Source: Actinomadura macrotermitis (lineage in GTDB: Bacteria; Actinomycetota; Actinomycetes; Streptosporangiales; Streptosporangiaceae). Taken from it: a DNA stretch of 64,000 nucleotides. The stretch is from contig NZ_WEGH01000001.1 in NCBI RefSeq assembly GCF_009604375.1, forward strand, positions 124,001 through 188,000. Reading direction: 5' to 3'. This document shows positions 34,832 to 44,101 of the stretch, piece by piece (the stretch's first letter is position 1; the number at the start of each line of letters is the position of its first letter). Made by a program: the position numbers and the translations under genes. The notes beneath the pieces are model-generated. The model saw nothing but the letters and a program-made list of their open reading frames with translations. It was not told the origin of the DNA and did no database searches.

Positions 34832-35665
34832 TCAGCCGGTGCCGTGCCGGACCGCGGCGACCGCCACGGTGTGGTAGGTCATGGTCACGCTTCCACCCAG
34901 GCCGTCGATCGCGGCGCCGACGGTGTCCAGGATCGTGGCGAGCCTGTCGGGCGGGAGCCGGGTGAGATTGCCGTGCGTGGGCAGCTGGTCGAGCCATTCG
35001 TCCCGGCTGAAGGTGCGCTCCCAGTCGAACCGCCACTGCTCCGGCTCGCCGAACTCGCCCGCCTGCCGGATCCCGTCGGCGATCTTGTCGAACAGGGCCT
35101 GGTAGGCGTCCAGGGCCCGTTTGAGGATGTCCACGTCGACCGGCGAGTCCGGCGCGACCTGCCGGTACGCCGCGCCGAGGGCGTCCGCCACCTCCGGCGG
35201 GTACTGGAACACGTGGTGGAACGGTGCGAGCAGGCCGCCGGGCCGCAGCAGGCGCGCCGCCTTGGCCGCCCCGGCGACCGGGTCCACCCAGTGCCACGCG
35301 GTGCCCGCGACGACCGCGTCGAAGGTCCGGCCGGCGTCGTCCCACTCCTCGAACGTCGCCACCTCGACCTCGGTCCCGCCGCGCCGCGCGAACTCGGCCA
35401 TCTTGGCGTCGGGCTCGACGCCGAGGACGGTGCACCCGGCCGCCCGGAACTGCCGGGACGCGATACCGGTACCGCAGCCCACGTCCAGGAGATCGGGGCC
35501 GGGGCTTTCGGCCACGATCCGCTCCACCAGCGCGTCGGGATAGGACGGCCGTGTGCGGTCGTAGCGCTCGGCGTCCTCACCGAACGACTCGGCTACCTGC
35601 CGATGCCGATGGGGCTCCGGAGTAGAACCGGCGCGGCCTTTTCGGGGAGAAGATGCAGTAGGCAC
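34832..35665 (-). CDS. Class I SAM-dependent methyltransferase
   Basis: 277 residues. It has motif I LLDVGCGTGIASRQF (about 58-72), the acidic residue ending strand 2 (VLGVEPDAKMAEFAR), and a Methyltransf_11-like core with FDAVVAGTAWHWVDP. A C-terminal lid ends in TYHTVAVAAVR. The start is GTG at 35665 with GGTGG nearby. It lies between the transposase remnant and the NRPS operon, on the same strand as the NRPS genes but beyond their terminator, so it may or may not tailor the peptide. The substrate is unknown. Confidence 0.85.
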   Translation of the reverse strand: MPTASSPRKGRAGSTPEPHRHRQVAESFGEDAERYDRTRPSYPDALVERIVAESPGPDLLDVGCGTGIASRQFRAAGCTVLGVEPDAKMAEFARRGGTEVEVATFEEWDDAGRTFDAVVAGTAWHWVDPVAGAAKAARLLRPGGLLAPFHHVFQYPPEVADALGAAYRQVAPDSPVDVDILKRALDAYQALFDKIADGIRQAGEFGEPEQWRFDWERTFSRDEWLDQLPTHGNLTRLPPDRLATILDTVGAAIDGLGGSVTMTYHTVAVAAVRHGTG

Positions 35666-36007
35666 CCGGCCACCATAACGAACGACATCCGGCCGACTCC
35701 ACGTTTCCCGGCATTGGACGAGCCCGCATATCGACAGATCACCAACGGAGTCTCCCGCTTGTTCGTGTTCAGAAAATCCGTGTCCTGTTCACTCCTCGCT
35801 CCCCCTGGGGCGCGCCATGGGTAATTTGCTGAAAATCATCGGATGGCAGGTATCCAAGGGTTGCCTGCGCCGTCCGGGCGTAAGTCCCAGGTATGTGCCT
35901 GTCGCATACAGCCGAGGCCGGAAGCGTCTGTGCGGTGGACGCTTCCGGCCTCGGCGCGGAGGAAGGCCAGGACCGGGACCGCCCGTTTCACGGCGGCACG
36001 GCCCCGG
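35666..36007. other. Intergenic stretch downstream of NRPS operon
   Basis: 342 bases. Apart from the hairpin at 35911-35955 and the presumed promoter of the methyltransferase near 35670-35770, which is AT-richer than its surroundings, I see no supportable gene. The open frame from 35817 has NRPS-antisense composition and no credible ribosome-binding site. Confidence 0.5.
35911..35955 (-). terminator. Terminator of the NRPS operon
   Basis: Perfect 18-bp arms, left 35911-35928 (starts GCCGAGGCCGG) and right 35938-35955, with a 9-base loop. It lies 52 bases after the stop of the last NRPS gene at 36008 and is the expected end of the leftward operon that starts at the MFS gene. Confidence 0.8.
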
Positions 36008-39000
36008 TCAGCCGGTGGGCAGCGGGGCGCGCAGCGATGACGGGCCGGCCCGCAAGGTGCCGGCCAGTTCTTCGCCGACGGCATGGGCGAAGGCCGCCGG
36101 TACCTGGTGCGGCCGGTTCTTCACATGGACGAGGCAGCCTCCGGCGCGGTGCGGCCACACGCCTGTGACCAGGTCGCAGGTGGCCTCCGCGGGCTCCGGC
36201 CGGCGGAAGCGCGCCTCGCAGCCCTCCAGCCGCAGGACGGGTTCCGCCTCGTGCAGGCTGAACATGGCCTGGTAGAGCGGGTTGCTCGTGCCGTCGCGCA
36301 CCGGCTTGACCAGGTCGACCACCTCGCTGAAAGGCACGTCGGCCGCGGCCAGCGCCGCCCCGGCGGCGTTCCGCACCTGCGTGATCAGGTCGTCCGCGTC
36401 CTCGGCCAGGCCGGGGCGGAGCCGGATGCACACGGTGTCGATGAGGCAGGTCAGGGCCTGGTCGAGGATCCGGCCGCCGCGCAGTGAGACGGGCGTGCCG
36501 ACGGCGAAGTCGGGCTGCCCGGTCACGCGGTGCAGCGCGTCGGCGTAGGCGGCGAGGAGCATCGTGAACCGGGTGGTGCCGTGGCCCTGGGCCGCCTTGT
36601 CCCATGCGGCCAGCTCGGCGGCGGTGATCTCCCACGTGAGCGCCGGGGAGGCGCCCGCGGGGGTGCCGGGGACGTCGGGCACCGCCAGCCGGGGCAGTCC
36701 GCGCAGGGCCGACCGCCAGTACTCCCGCTGGGCCGCCAGATCGGTGTGGCGGAGCCTGCGCCGGTGCTCTCCGGCGATCCGCGCCAGGGTGGGGGGCTGC
36801 GGACGGCCGCGTCGCGCCTGGTAGGCGTCCGACAGGTCGGCGCAGAGGAGGTCCTGCGACCACTCGTCGAAGGCGACATGGTGCACGGCGACCTCGAACA
36901 GCCTCCGCCCGGTGTCGCGGGCCCGGACGAGGCCCGCGCGCCACACCTCGCCTTCCTCGATGCGCAGCGGGCGGACGAGGGCGGTGTCCAGCGCCCGCCA
37001 GGCCCGGTCCTCGTCCGGCTCGTCCGGCAGCACCTGCCAGGCGGGCTCGGGCCGCCCGCCCGCCAACGCCACCGGCGGGTCGTCGATGACGTAGCGCGCG
37101 CGCAGTGCTTCGTGCCGGGCGGCCACGTCCCTCAGCGCGTCGGCCAGGGACTGCTCGCGCACCGTCCCGTCCAGCCACCAGGCCAGCCGGCACAGTCCGG
37201 AGACCTCGTCCGGGTCGAGCTGCTGTTTGAGCAGGAACCCGATCTGCATGGGCAGCAGGGGCACACGCGCCGGGTCGGGGATGTCCTGGTCCAGGTCGGC
37301 ACGGGGGCTGTCCAGCCATGCGGCGAGTGCTTTCACCTGCGGGGTGCGGAACAGCTGCGACGTCGGCACCGCCGACCCGAACCGGGATTCCACCCTTGTG
37401 CACAACCGCATCGCGTCCAGTGAAGTGCCGCCCAGCGCGAAGAAGGAGACGTCGTGCGGCACCTCGCGTACGCCGAGTACCTCGGCGTACGCCGCGGCCA
37501 GTTCGGCGCAGGTGCGGTCGCCGGAGGGGGACGGGTCCGCGGCGGGGGCGGCCGGCCGGGTCGTCCGCAGGAGCTCGGCGTGGTCGAGCTTGCCGGTCGG
37601 GGTGAGCGGGACGTGCTGGATCCGGCGCACCTCGTCCGGGACGAGGTAGCCCGGCAGCCGCCGCTCGAGCTCGCCGATCAGCTGGGACGGTTCGAGCCCG
37701 TCGCCCGAGCGGTAGAAGAGCACCAGCCGCCGGTAGCTACCCTCCTCGGCCTCGGGGACGGCGGCGCACCAGTGCACGCCGGGGACTCCTTCTGCCGTGC
37801 GCTCGATCCCGGCGGGTTCGATCCGGTTCCCCCGGATCTTCACCTGCCGGTCGGCGCGGCCGGCGAAGTGCAGCAGCCCGTTGTCCGACCAGGAGCCGAG
37901 GTCGCCCGTGCGGTAGGCCCTGGTGGGAACGCCGCCAAGGAACAGCGTGACGAACCTGCGCGCCGTCTGGGCGGGGTCGCCGAGGTACTCCGTGGCCAGC
38001 CCGTCGCCGGTGATGCAGATCTCGCCCTGCTCCCCGACCTGGCAGATCCGTTCTCCGTCGAGCACGTGGACCTGGGTGTTGGCCACCGGGCGGCCGATCG
38101 GGATCTGCGCGCCGGCCGCGAGGTCGCCGGGCGTGATGGGGTGGGTGGTGGCGAAGATGGTGCTCTCGACGGGGCCGTAGGCGTTGGTGAGGCGGACGCC
38201 GGGGTGGCGGTCGAGGAAGCGCCGCACGTGCGGCACCGACAGGCGCTCCCCGCCGGTCATGACGTGCCGTACCCCGTCGAACGCGCCCGGGTCCTCGTCC
38301 ACGTACAGGTTGAACAGCGACGCGGTCAGCCACACGGTGTTGACGCCGTGGTCGGCGACCATCTCGCGGAGCCGTCCCGGCAGCAGGTGCTCGCCGTGGA
38401 CGAGGACCGACGTCCCGCCGTTCATCAGCGTGCTCCACAGCTCCAGGTTGAAGGCGTCCCACGGCATCGGCGCGGCCTGCGGCATCACGGTCCGCTCGTC
38501 GAAGTCGGCGAAGTCGCACTCGTGGAACAGCCGGACGGTGCCGCGGTGCGGGGACACCACGCCCTTGGGCGTGCCGGTGGTGCCCGAGGTGAAGAAGACC
38601 GAGCACGGCGCGTCACCGGGCACGGCCACCGGGTCGTGCGGCCGCGCGGCGGCGGCGACCGCGGCGAGGCCGGTCCGCGGGACGGGCCAGGCCGGCACCG
38701 GCCAGGAGCCGCCGGTGTCGTCGGCGACCAGGACCGAACCGCACTGCCGCGCGATGGCGGCGAGGCGGCCGGCGGGCCACCTGGCGTCCAGGGCGCCGTA
38801 CGCCGCGCCCCGCTTGAGGACGGCCAGCAGCACCGCGACCAGCCGCGCCGACCGGGCCATCACGACCGGGACCAGCGATCCCGGGCCGACGCCCATCTCG
38901 CTGAGGACCACGGCGTACTCGTCGGACGCGGCGTCGAGCTCCCCGTAGGTCACCCGGTCCGCGCCGTCGACCAGCGCGACGGCCTCCGGCCGCCGCGCCG

Positions 39001-39082
39001 CCTGCCCCCGCACGAGCTCGTGGATCAGCTCCGCGCGGGGATAGGGCCGCGTCGTGGCGTTCCATCGTGGGTCGGGCCTCAT
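36008..39082 (-). CDS. Nonribosomal peptide synthetase, A-T-C
   Basis: 1024 residues. The adenylation domain (about 20-505) has A3 FTSGTTGTPKG (near 163), A5 NAYGPVEST, A7 YRTGDL, A8 GRADRQVKIRGNRIEPAGIE and A10 PTGKLD. The binding-pocket Asp (WDAF, the 235 position of GrsA) is present, so an alpha-amino acid is likely. The carrier domain has LGGTSL near 548. The condensation domain (about 615-1010) carries HHVAFDE, with Glu where HHxxxDG has Gly. No C domain precedes A, so it can start a chain. It begins one base after the stop of the C-A-T-TE gene. The residue activated cannot be predicted reliably here. Confidence 0.92.
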   Translation of the reverse strand: MRPDPRWNATTRPYPRAELIHELVRGQAARRPEAVALVDGADRVTYGELDAASDEYAVVLSEMGVGPGSLVPVVMARSARLVAVLLAVLKRGAAYGALDARWPAGRLAAIARQCGSVLVADDTGGSWPVPAWPVPRTGLAAVAAAARPHDPVAVPGDAPCSVFFTSGTTGTPKGVVSPHRGTVRLFHECDFADFDERTVMPQAAPMPWDAFNLELWSTLMNGGTSVLVHGEHLLPGRLREMVADHGVNTVWLTASLFNLYVDEDPGAFDGVRHVMTGGERLSVPHVRRFLDRHPGVRLTNAYGPVESTIFATTHPITPGDLAAGAQIPIGRPVANTQVHVLDGERICQVGEQGEICITGDGLATEYLGDPAQTARRFVTLFLGGVPTRAYRTGDLGSWSDNGLLHFAGRADRQVKIRGNRIEPAGIERTAEGVPGVHWCAAVPEAEEGSYRRLVLFYRSGDGLEPSQLIGELERRLPGYLVPDEVRRIQHVPLTPTGKLDHAELLRTTRPAAPAADPSPSGDRTCAELAAAYAEVLGVREVPHDVSFFALGGTSLDAMRLCTRVESRFGSAVPTSQLFRTPQVKALAAWLDSPRADLDQDIPDPARVPLLPMQIGFLLKQQLDPDEVSGLCRLAWWLDGTVREQSLADALRDVAARHEALRARYVIDDPPVALAGGRPEPAWQVLPDEPDEDRAWRALDTALVRPLRIEEGEVWRAGLVRARDTGRRLFEVAVHHVAFDEWSQDLLCADLSDAYQARRGRPQPPTLARIAGEHRRRLRHTDLAAQREYWRSALRGLPRLAVPDVPGTPAGASPALTWEITAAELAAWDKAAQGHGTTRFTMLLAAYADALHRVTGQPDFAVGTPVSLRGGRILDQALTCLIDTVCIRLRPGLAEDADDLITQVRNAAGAALAAADVPFSEVVDLVKPVRDGTSNPLYQAMFSLHEAEPVLRLEGCEARFRRPEPAEATCDLVTGVWPHRAGGCLVHVKNRPHQVPAAFAHAVGEELAGTLRAGPSSLRAPLPTG

Positions 39083-39083
39083 G

Positions 39084-42000
39084 TCAGACCCCTTCCTGTC
39101 GCAGTGTGCCGAGGAGCGCGCCGAGGCGCGCGGCGAGCGCGGTGACGGCCGGCGGGCGCATCACCGAGTGGTGGTCCCCGGGGACCAGGTCGATCGTGAG
39201 CCGCGGGCCGGCGAGCGCCGGCCAGCCGAATCCGGCGTCCTGCCCGTCGTCGAGCTCGCGCACCGGCCGGTAGAGGACGACCGGGTGGTCCGGCGCGTCT
39301 CCCGGGGTGAAGTCCCTCAGGTAGGCGTTCACGGCCTGGATGTTGTGCTTGTAGACCCGCAGCAGGTGGCCGAGCTGCTCCTGTCCCGCGTCGGGGGGCA
39401 GCACGCCCTGGTCGCGGGCGAGGTCGAACAGGTGCCGAAGCTGCTGGTCGGAGGTGAGGCCGTCCAGGTCCGGGTGGAGGTCCTGGAAGCCGAAGTGCCA
39501 CGCGAAGCGCCTGAACAGGGCGGTGTCGCCCGCCGCGGGTTCTTCGGAGGGGGCCGCGGCCAGGGCGGCGGCGGCGGTGAGCGGGCTCTCGGTGTCGATG
39601 ACCACCAGCAGCGCGACGCGCTTCCCCTGGGTCCTGAGCACGCGGGCCATCTCGTAGGCGATGATGCCGCCCAGGCACCATCCCCCGATCACGTACGGCC
39701 CCTCGGGCTGGACCCGCCGCATGCGCTCGACGTAGCGGCGGGCCATCTCCGTTATCGACGGCAGCGGCTCGCGGACGCCGTCCAGCCCGAGCGACTGCAT
39801 CGCGTAGAACGGCTGCTCAGGACCGAGCGCGGCGGCCAGGCCCTGGTATCCCAGGGTCGTCCCGCCGCCGGCGTGCACGCAGAAGAACGGCCGCCGGGAG
39901 CCGCCCGGCCGGATCGGCACCATGATCTCGTCCGGGCCGTCCGGGGTGTGGCCGTCCTCCCGCAGGAAGGCCGCCATCGACTCGACGGTGCCGGCGGGGA
40001 ACAGCGCCGCGAGGGGCAGGGCGCGCCCCGTCGCCTTGCGGATCTGGGCGATGAGCCGGACCGCGAGCAGGGAGTTGCCGCCGACGTCGAAGAAGTTGTC
40101 CGTCACGCCCAGCGGGCCCGGGGGCAGTGTGTCCTTCCAGATGGCGAGCAGGCGCTCCTCCTCGGCGTCGCGGGGGGCGACCACGGTCCGCGCGGGCCCC
40201 GCCGGCGCCGCGCGCCCGAGCAGGGCCGCGCGGTCGACCTTGCCGTTCGCGGTGAGCGGCAGCGCGCTCACCGCCTCCACCGCCGCGGGGACCATGTGGT
40301 CGGGCAGGCGGGCGCGCAGGAACTCGCGGAGGCCGACGTCCGCGCCGGCCACGCGCGGGACGAGGTAGGCGGCCAGGTACCGGTCCCCGGCGTCGTCCTC
40401 GCGGGCCAGGACGACCGCGTCGCGGACGCCGGGATGCGCCCGGACCACCGCCTCCACCTCGCCCGGCTCCACCCGGTAGCCCCGGATCTTGACCTGGTCG
40501 TCGACCCGGCCGAGGAACTCGTGCGCGCCGCCGGGCAGCCGCCGGACCAGGTCCCCGGTCCGGTACACGCGCGCGCCGGGGGCGCCGCCGGGGTCGGTCA
40601 GGAACCGCTCCGCGGTCAGGTCGGGGCGGTTCAGGTACCCGCGCGCCACCTGGGGCCCGCCCAGGTACGCCTCACCCGGCACCCAGTCCGGGACGGGGTT
40701 GCCGCGGGGGTCGGCCACGAGCAGCCGGCTCTCGCCGATGGGCCGTCCGATGGGGACCGTCCGGCACCGCTGGTCGACCCCGTGCGCCGAGACGTCGTGC
40801 GTGCTCACGCCCACGGTCGCCTCGGTCGGGCCGTAGTGGTTGATCACCGTGCAGGAGGGGGCGAGCGCGGCGATGCGCTCGGCCAGCTCCCGCTGGAGGG
40901 GCTCGCCGCCGAGCACGACCGCCACCCGGGGCAGCAGGTCGCCCGGCCGGGCCGCGGCGTCCAGGAGGGCCCGCAGATGGGACGGGACGATCTTCATGCG
41001 GTCGATCGCGGAGTCCCGCAGGTAGGCGGCCAGCGCGTCGGGCGAGCGGGCGAGGTCGGCGCCGATCACGTGGAGGGTCCCGCCGCCGCAGAGCGCGTGG
41101 AACATCGCGGTGTTGCCGAGGTCGGCGCCCATCGAGGAGACCATGGCGAAAGCGCCCGCCACGGGCGCGCCCAGGACCTCGGTCACCCCGGCCACGTAGT
41201 GCGCGAGCTGGCCGTGCTCGACGACCACGCCCTTCGGGCGCCCGGTGGTCCCCGAGGTGTAGATCACGTAGGCGGGGCGGTGCGGGGGCGTCTCGGGCAG
41301 CGGCCGTCCGGGCGCGGCCCGCTCCCCGCGCAGCGGGTCCAGGCGGACGCGGGCCGGCCCGGGCGGGAGCAGACCGGCCAGGCGGTCCTGGACCAGGACC
41401 GAGCGCGCGCCGGTGTCGTCCAGCAGGAAGGCGAGACGCTCGGCCGGCGTGGCCGGGTCGATCGGCACGTAGGCGGCCCCGGCCATGAGGACGCCGAGGA
41501 CGGCGGCGACGGCGTCGACGCCCCGGTCGGCCAGGAGCGGCACGAGATCGCCGGGCCGGACGCCCGCGTCGGCGAGCCGCGCGGCGACGCGCCGGGCGTG
41601 GCCGCGCAGCTCCGCGTAGGTGAGGCGGTCGTCCTCGTGCACCACCGCCGTGGCGTGCGGGGTGGCGGCCGCGCACCGCTCGAACAGCTCGTGCACCAGC
41701 GGCGGGGCACCGGCGGTGCCCGCGCCGGGCCCGGCGGTATGCCCGGAGCAGGGCCGGTAACGCGGCCGGCGGGTGTCCGCGTCGATCAGCCGCAGGTCGC
41801 CCACGGCCGTCTCGGGCTCCGCGCTCGCGTGGCCGATCAGGGCGCCGAGGCTCGTCGCGAGCCGGACGACGTCGTCACGGTGGTAGCGCCGCGGGCAGTG
41901 CGCCAGGGTGAGCCCGGCCGAGCCGGGAAACTCGACGCAGCGCAGTTCCAGCGGGTGCCGGCGGGCCCCGAGGTCCAGCGAGCCGATGGAGGCGGTGACG

Positions 42001-43043
42001 CCGCCGCCTTCCGGCAGCGCCGGGACGGCCACGTGCGCGAACGCGACCGTGTCGGCGGCCGGGCGGTCCCCGCCGGAGGAGAGCAGCTCCGCCCGCAGCC
42101 CGGCCTCCAGCCGCGCGACCTGCTGCGCCGCCTCGCCGATCGGCATGGTGCCGGAGAGTTCCAGCCGCATGGGCAGGTCCCTGCGGAACGGCCCGATCAT
42201 GTCGTGCAGCCCGTCGTGGCCGGAGCCGTCCACGGCGACGGTCAGGGTCGTGGCCTGCTGCCGGGTGTAGCGGTGGAGCGTCGCCGCCCAGCAGGCCGTG
42301 AGCAGGGTGCGGGGCGGGACCGACAGCCGCTCGGCGGCCCGCCGGAGCAGCTCCCATCCGGCCGGCGTCAGCGGCACGTCGACGGGCTCCTCGGCCTCGT
42401 CGCCGGGGTCGGCGGCGGCCGCCGCGGCGGCCGGGATCTCGAAGGGCATCCGAAGCGCGCCGGCCACCGCGGACGGGTCCGCGGTCTCCTCGGCGACGCC
42501 GATCTCGTTCATCCATTCCGCCAGGTCCGCGTACTGCGGCCGGTGCGGCTCGTCAGCGGGCGGCGGCCCGGAGCGGTACAGATCCATCAGCTCGCCGACG
42601 AGATTGGCCATGCCGGTGCCGTCGGCGCACAGCACCGGCAGCCGCAGCAGGAGCGTGTACCGCCCGGGCGAGCGCCGGCACAGCACCACGCGGAGCTGGC
42701 TCGGGCCCGTCAGGTCGGCCGGGCCCCGCTCCCACGGCGCGCGCCCAGCGGGGCCGGCCTCCTCGATCGGCACGTCCGCGGTCGCGTTGACCACCTGGAC
42801 GGGCACCGCGAGACCCGGTACCGGCCGGAAGGCCGTCCGCAGGATCTCGTGCCGCCGCACCAGCGCGGAGACCGCGCCGCGCAGCGCCTCCCGGTCGAGG
42901 TCGCCGTCGATGTCGACCGCGCAGGTGAGCGCGGGCACCGGCCGGCCGGTGGCCTCGTGCGACCGCCATGCGTGCCGTTGCTGGGGCGACAGCGGGAAGC
43001 CTTCGAGCGCGGTCGTCGTCTGGGATTCCGCCGACGTGGTCAT
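39084..43043 (-). CDS. Nonribosomal peptide synthetase, C-A-T-TE with Cys-type thioesterase
   Basis: 1319 residues. The condensation-like domain (about 14-430) has LPVLCADG in place of HHxxxDG and so lacks the catalytic His. The adenylation domain (about 455-955) has YTSGTTGRPKG near 593, NHYGPTE, YRTGDL and TANGKVD. Its A4 region reads MGADLGNTAMF (near 639) instead of the usual aromatic-Asp-x-Ser. The carrier domain has VGGNSL near 986. The C-terminal thioesterase has oxyanion segment CVHAGGG, nucleophile motif GGWCLGG (Cys near 1120) instead of GxSxG, Asp in VIDTES and His in GDHHS. ATG 43043 overlaps the hydroxylase stop; AGGAGG precedes it. It releases the product, probably by cyclisation. 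Confidence 0.93.
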   Translation of the reverse strand: MTTSAESQTTTALEGFPLSPQQRHAWRSHEATGRPVPALTCAVDIDGDLDREALRGAVSALVRRHEILRTAFRPVPGLAVPVQVVNATADVPIEEAGPAGRAPWERGPADLTGPSQLRVVLCRRSPGRYTLLLRLPVLCADGTGMANLVGELMDLYRSGPPPADEPHRPQYADLAEWMNEIGVAEETADPSAVAGALRMPFEIPAAAAAAADPGDEAEEPVDVPLTPAGWELLRRAAERLSVPPRTLLTACWAATLHRYTRQQATTLTVAVDGSGHDGLHDMIGPFRRDLPMRLELSGTMPIGEAAQQVARLEAGLRAELLSSGGDRPAADTVAFAHVAVPALPEGGGVTASIGSLDLGARRHPLELRCVEFPGSAGLTLAHCPRRYHRDDVVRLATSLGALIGHASAEPETAVGDLRLIDADTRRPRYRPCSGHTAGPGAGTAGAPPLVHELFERCAAATPHATAVVHEDDRLTYAELRGHARRVAARLADAGVRPGDLVPLLADRGVDAVAAVLGVLMAGAAYVPIDPATPAERLAFLLDDTGARSVLVQDRLAGLLPPGPARVRLDPLRGERAAPGRPLPETPPHRPAYVIYTSGTTGRPKGVVVEHGQLAHYVAGVTEVLGAPVAGAFAMVSSMGADLGNTAMFHALCGGGTLHVIGADLARSPDALAAYLRDSAIDRMKIVPSHLRALLDAAARPGDLLPRVAVVLGGEPLQRELAERIAALAPSCTVINHYGPTEATVGVSTHDVSAHGVDQRCRTVPIGRPIGESRLLVADPRGNPVPDWVPGEAYLGGPQVARGYLNRPDLTAERFLTDPGGAPGARVYRTGDLVRRLPGGAHEFLGRVDDQVKIRGYRVEPGEVEAVVRAHPGVRDAVVLAREDDAGDRYLAAYLVPRVAGADVGLREFLRARLPDHMVPAAVEAVSALPLTANGKVDRAALLGRAAPAGPARTVVAPRDAEEERLLAIWKDTLPPGPLGVTDNFFDVGGNSLLAVRLIAQIRKATGRALPLAALFPAGTVESMAAFLREDGHTPDGPDEIMVPIRPGGSRRPFFCVHAGGGTTLGYQGLAAALGPEQPFYAMQSLGLDGVREPLPSITEMARRYVERMRRVQPEGPYVIGGWCLGGIIAYEMARVLRTQGKRVALLVVIDTESPLTAAAALAAAPSEEPAAGDTALFRRFAWHFGFQDLHPDLDGLTSDQQLRHLFDLARDQGVLPPDAGQEQLGHLLRVYKHNIQAVNAYLRDFTPGDAPDHPVVLYRPVRELDDGQDAGFGWPALAGPRLTIDLVPGDHHSVMRPPAVTALAARLGALLGTLRQEGV

Positions 43044-44101
43044 TGGTCGTCCTCCTGGTCCGAAATCGTCTGCCGGGGGTCGGTCATCGCGACGAGCACC
43101 TTCCGCGGCCCCTGGTAGGGCTGCCTGCCGTGGGACATCAGGACGTTGTCGATCAGCAGGACCTCGCCCGCGCTCCACGGCTCGGCCACGGTCTCGGCCT
43201 CGAACGCCCGCCTGATCTCCTCGAGGGCCGAATCCTCGATCCGCGTCCCGTCGCCGTACTGCGCGTTGCGCGGCAGGTCCTCCTCGCCGGAGGCGGCCAG
43301 CAGCGAGTCGCGGACCTCCGCGGGCAGGCTCGAGGGGTGGAACAGGTGGGCCTGGTTGAACCAGGCGGCCTCACCGGTCACCGGGTGCCGCACCACCGCC
43401 GGGCAGACCTGCCACGTGCGCAGCCGGTCGCCGGACCACGCGAACTCGAGCCCGAGGTCGCGGCAGGCGCGCTCGGCCTCCGCGCGGTCTCCGGTCTCGA
43501 ACGCCTGCTGCCAGGACAGGTCGAGCCCGCCGCCGTAGTTGCGCACGTAGCGCACCCCCCGCTCGGTGAACCGCCGCCGCAGGGCCGGATCGATCCGGCG
43601 CAGCACGCGGCGGCTGTCGGCCAGCGGGGTGGCGCCGCCCGAGGCGGCCGGGAGCCGGCAGAAGAACCACAGCTTCATCGGCCAGCGGCGCGCGTAGGCC
43701 ATCTCGTTGTGCTGGGGGATGGTCTGGTCCGCCGGGTACTCGGTGGAGGTGTAGACGCCGCCCTTCTCCCGGTGGCGGGGGGTCGAGCCGTACACGTAGT
43801 CCAGGAGCCCGTCGCCGCCGAGGCTGCGCGAGACCTGCTCGAACCCGGCCGCGTCCGTGACGCCGAACCGCTGGAAGCGGACCGCGCCCCGGTCGTGCAG
43901 CAGGCGCTCCACCTGCCGGCGGTGGTTCCGCAGCCAGTCGGCCAGGTCCACCTCGGCGGTCCGGGGCCGGACGACGGCCGCCGCCCCCGCCGGGGCGTCG
44001 ATGGTCACCAGCTCCGGGGCGGAGAGGTCGATCCCGCGGCGCCTGGGCGTGCCCGGGAGCGTCCCGGGGAACGTGAACTGGTCGGTCGGTCCGGTGGTCA
44101 T
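43040..44101 (-). CDS. TauD/TfdA family Fe(II)/2-oxoglutarate dioxygenase, SyrP-like
   Basis: 353 residues. The iron-binding HxE is in IPQHNEMAYA (near 165), and the distal His and the 2-oxoglutarate Arg are in DNVLMSHGRQPYQGPR near the C-terminus. HxE instead of HxD with NEM is characteristic of SyrP-type enzymes, which beta-hydroxylate amino acids bound to NRPS carrier domains. It is coupled to the NRPS C-A-T-TE gene by a 4-base ATGA overlap and to the MFS gene upstream in the same way. GGAGAT precedes the ATG. Its likely substrate is the aminoacyl group on one of the two neighbouring carriers (inference). Confidence 0.9.
   Translation of the reverse strand: MTTGPTDQFTFPGTLPGTPRRRGIDLSAPELVTIDAPAGAAAVVRPRTAEVDLADWLRNHRRQVERLLHDRGAVRFQRFGVTDAAGFEQVSRSLGGDGLLDYVYGSTPRHREKGGVYTSTEYPADQTIPQHNEMAYARRWPMKLWFFCRLPAASGGATPLADSRRVLRRIDPALRRRFTERGVRYVRNYGGGLDLSWQQAFETGDRAEAERACRDLGLEFAWSGDRLRTWQVCPAVVRHPVTGEAAWFNQAHLFHPSSLPAEVRDSLLAASGEEDLPRNAQYGDGTRIEDSALEEIRRAFEAETVAEPWSAGEVLLIDNVLMSHGRQPYQGPRKVLVAMTDPRQTISDQEDDQ

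Noticed and set aside
35817..36275. Small rightward frame starting MGNLLKIIG
   Set aside because: It runs through the terminator hairpin and into antisense of the NRPS C domain, with a weak ribosome-binding site.
39054..43118. 1354-codon open frame on the + strand opposite the NRPS
   Set aside because: Antisense composition only (His, Arg, Gln, Val runs), no domain motif; it is the mirror of the C-A-T-TE gene.
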